Shown here piece after piece: positions 62,035 through 64,000 of a stretch of 64,000 nt of DNA. The first letter of the stretch is position 1. Each line of letters begins with the position of its first letter. Made by a program: the position numbers and the translations under genes. Origin of the DNA: Bacteroidales bacterium (GTDB lineage Bacteria > Bacteroidota > Bacteroidia > Bacteroidales > UBA1402). Location of the stretch: NCBI GenBank assembly GCA_017380635.1, contig JAFODP010000011.1, positions 1-64,000 of the forward strand, written 5' to 3'. The notes under the pieces were generated by a model. That model ran no database searches, had not been told where the DNA came from, and was given only the letters and a program-made list of their open reading frames with translations.

Positions 62035-63327
62035 TTAAAGACTCTTCATCTTAGCATCCATTTCTTTGTACTTAGCTTCGTATTCTTTGCTCAAAGCAGT
62101 TTTCTTAGCACCGTAATAAATGTTCTGCAAGTTGTAATAAATACCTCTCAAAGCAACGATGTAGTCTCTTTCCTGAGGACTTACCTGATGAGCTTTTTCC
62201 ATGTAAGGCAGCGGTTTAAGGAAGAAGGTTTCCATCTTGGCCTTAGCAGCGCGATATTCACGGTCGTTCTTGATGGCATTTACACGGTCGAGTTCTTCTA
62301 CAGCTTCGTTGTAATAGATACGACCCAAGCTACCCATGGCGTCGGCAAATTCGGGATCTTTTTCAATAGCTTTCAAGTAGAACTGTTCAGCAGCTTTTAC
62401 ATCACCCTTGTGTTCCAGAATTTGAGCCTTCAAATTGAAGAAGATGGCGGTAGAGTCACCTTGGTTGATAGCCAAATTGATCCAATCCAAAGCAGAATTC
62501 AAATCGTTCTTGCTCAAGTATTCGTTCACCAAGCTACGAGCATAGAAAGTGTTGAAAGGAAAACGTTGAACACCAATCTTATACATATCCAGCAAGGCCA
62601 CAGAATCTTTCAAACGACCATATTCATAAATCATAAACTGGAACATTTCTTCTTGTTCCTTTACGGGACGATTTTCAGCTTGATAAGTCTTGTCAAGGAT
62701 ATTGAAGTACTTCAATGCCAATTCAGAATTGTTTGATTGTGAGGCACATGCACCGCAGTAATATTGCATGGTAGGAATCATGCTGTCGGTAGCTAAAGCC
62801 TGACGCTTTTCTTCTTCCCAGAAAGGCAAGTTAGGATAATCCAAATAATATTCGAATGCAGCGATGGCATTTTCGTATTGCTGATTCTTGAAATAAAAAC
62901 CACCGGCGTTGATGAAACCAGGCTTGATAACATCCACGATTTCAACAATTTGTTTGCGGAATTTGGGACGAACTTTACCCTTGGCATTAGGAGCCTGATC
63001 GAGAGAGTCGGCAATTTCCATGCAATCGTAACATTTCATCAAAGCAGTAGCCATCAGATTTTCGTCAGCAGACTGACCCATCCAAGACTTGCGTTGTTCT
63101 TCGTCAAAAAGTTTGTAGTAAATTTTACCGGCAGTAAACCAAGTATCGGCAAGATTCTTGGTAACTGAATCTGACAAAGCAGGTTCGATAGCTTCACGAG
63201 CGCCCTTGTAATCAGGAACTTCGGCATTCAATTTAGCTTTAGCTCGTGCCACATTCTTCTTCTGAGCAAAGGCATCACCGCAAGTCATAACCATGGCTGC
63301 AGCGAGAACTAAAATAATTTTCTTCAT
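62035..63327 (-). CDS. Exported TPR-repeat protein
   Basis: 430 residues with a signal peptide (about 1-21, cleaved near DAFAQKK). It has tetratricopeptide repeats, clearest at about 150-185 (GGFYFKNQQYENAIAAFEYY) and 285-345 (AEQFYLKAIEKDPEFADAMG, then LGRIYYNEAVEEL). It is probably a periplasmic scaffold for protein interaction. Codon use resembles highly expressed neighbours. Its start lies 26 bases after the gyrA stop, so it may share the gyrA transcript. Such gyrA-TPR pairs are familiar in Bacteroidales, but the role is unknown. Confidence 0.85.
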   Translation of the reverse strand: MKKIILVLAAAMVMTCGDAFAQKKNVARAKAKLNAEVPDYKGAREAIEPALSDSVTKNLADTWFTAGKIYYKLFDEEQRKSWMGQSADENLMATALMKCYDCMEIADSLDQAPNAKGKVRPKFRKQIVEIVDVIKPGFINAGGFYFKNQQYENAIAAFEYYLDYPNLPFWEEEKRQALATDSMIPTMQYYCGACASQSNNSELALKYFNILDKTYQAENRPVKEQEEMFQFMIYEYGRLKDSVALLDMYKIGVQRFPFNTFYARSLVNEYLSKNDLNSALDWINLAINQGDSTAIFFNLKAQILEHKGDVKAAEQFYLKAIEKDPEFADAMGSLGRIYYNEAVEELDRVNAIKNDREYRAAKAKMETFFLKPLPYMEKAHQVSPQERDYIVALRGIYYNLQNIYYGAKKTALSKEYEAKYKEMDAKMKSL

Positions 63328-63353
63328 AACGGTTGTATTAAAATAGTCAATGA

Positions 63354-64000
63354 TTATTCTTGAATTTCGTTAGTATTTTCAGCCGATTCTTCAGTGGTGA
63401 GTGACTCCCCTTCTTCGTTGAGCGATTCGGACAAAACTTCACAAACAGAAGCAATTTCGTCGTTACGTTTTTCAAGGTTCAAGAGTCTGACACCCTGAGT
63501 GTTACGTCCCATGATACGAATATCTGCCATAGCCAGACGAATGGTGATACCCGATTTGTTGATAATCATCAGGTCGTTGTCGTCGCTGACATTCTTGATG
63601 GCAATCAGTGAGCCGGTCTTATCGGTGATGTTCATGGTGCGGACACCCTTACCACCACGGTTGGTTACACGGTATTCGTCCACTTCAGAACGCTTGCCGT
63701 AACCCTTTTCAGACACAACCATGATAGATTCGTTGTCTTTATGTTCGATGACAATCATGCCAACTACTTCGTCCTGACCATCTTCGTCGAGCGTCATACC
63801 ACGAACACCGGTAGAAACACGACCCATCACACGAACCTTATCTTCGGGGAAACGGATAGCGCGACCATTGCGGTTGGCCATCACGATTTCAGAATTTCCA
63901 TCGGTCATGCTTACTTGGATCACTTCGTCGTCTTCTCGGATAATGATGGCTTTCACACCATTGATCTTACTCTTGAAATATTCGCTGAGCGCCGTTTTCT
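63354..64000 (-). CDS. gyrA: DNA gyrase subunit A, C-terminal part (5' end outside window)
   Basis: The frame continues past the right edge of the window. The visible 215 residues form blades of the GyrA C-terminal beta-pinwheel: GRAIRFPEDKVRVMGRVSTG, GYGKRSEVDEYRVTNRGGKG and GITIRLAMADIRIMGRNTQG are successive blade motifs. An acidic tail rich in Glu and Ser (SLNEEGESLTTEESAENT) ends the protein. The domain wraps DNA for negative supercoiling. No internal start is used; an apparent one at 63956 is a GTG within the gene. Confidence 0.95.
   Translation of the reverse strand, partial: KTALSEYFKSKINGVKAIIIREDDEVIQVSMTDGNSEIVMANRNGRAIRFPEDKVRVMGRVSTGVRGMTLDEDGQDEVVGMIVIEHKDNESIMVVSEKGYGKRSEVDEYRVTNRGGKGVRTMNITDKTGSLIAIKNVSDDNDLMIINKSGITIRLAMADIRIMGRNTQGVRLLNLEKRNDEIASVCEVLSESLNEEGESLTTEESAENTNEIQE

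Overview
The window is chromosomal DNA of a Bacteroidales bacterium (phylum Bacteroidota). The case rests on gene content: type III glutamine synthetase, a DUF4835/PorD-like protein, the Bacteroidota-only small ribosomal protein next to L28 and L33, an archaeal-type prolyl-tRNA synthetase, a TamB gene divergent from tsaD, and an OmpA/lipoprotein pair. It also rests on promoters: many genes are preceded by TAnnTTTG, sometimes with TTG/TTTG 18-20 bp upstream, and Shine-Dalgarno sequences are not evident. Secreted xylanase, GH35 beta-galactosidase and pectin methylesterase, plus a tagaturonate epimerase, suggest a plant-glycan-using gut commensal. No rRNA operon, CRISPR array, complete IS or intact prophage was seen.

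Layout. 1-1250: edge of an accessory region, with an unknown ORF tail, a C-terminal fragment of a cytosine-5 DNA methyltransferase, an excisionase-like HTH gene and helically phased short repeats that look like a recombinase attachment region. 1.3-11.2 kb: GNAT-MGMT fusion, NfeD/SPFH/AlkD-like operon, acyltransferase plus AbrB-type regulator, pncB, an Isf-like flavoprotein, a membrane M28 peptidase, a DUF362 protein and an unknown exported protein. 11.2-19.7 kb: GH10 xylanase, a coiled-coil lipoprotein with an OmpA protein, a four-Big2 exported protein and a barrel-like protein. 19.7-28.4 kb: GH35, pdxB, uxaE, glnN overlapping a CE8 pectinesterase, and a GT2.

28.4-37.1 kb is a dense housekeeping block on the plus strand (murB, dnaN, DnaQ-like exonuclease, coaBC, DUF4835, recN, rlmB, metal transporter). 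37.1-49.7 kb: rlmD, an O-antigen-ligase-like protein, a minus-strand set paaK / ACT protein / symporter small subunit / sodium-solute symporter, an RluA-type synthase, a cluster of three tRNAs (Gly, Leu, Leu) with a rearranged tRNA-Gly tail, a YgjP-like metallopeptidase, a flavodiiron protein and a UvrD/PcrA helicase. 49.8-64 kb: proS, tamB, tsaD, rpmB-rpmG-bL38, ftsY, rimO, a porin-like protein, a TPR protein and the 3' end of gyrA.

The least explained DNA is the 55.85-56.24 kb interval between tamB and tsaD, a nested set of inverted and direct repeats. Next come the phased 10-bp repeats at 0.92-1.24 kb and the tRNA-Gly duplication at 45.05-45.20 kb. No complete, clearly new multigene system was recognised. 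All family names come from reading motifs in the translated sequence, without database searches.
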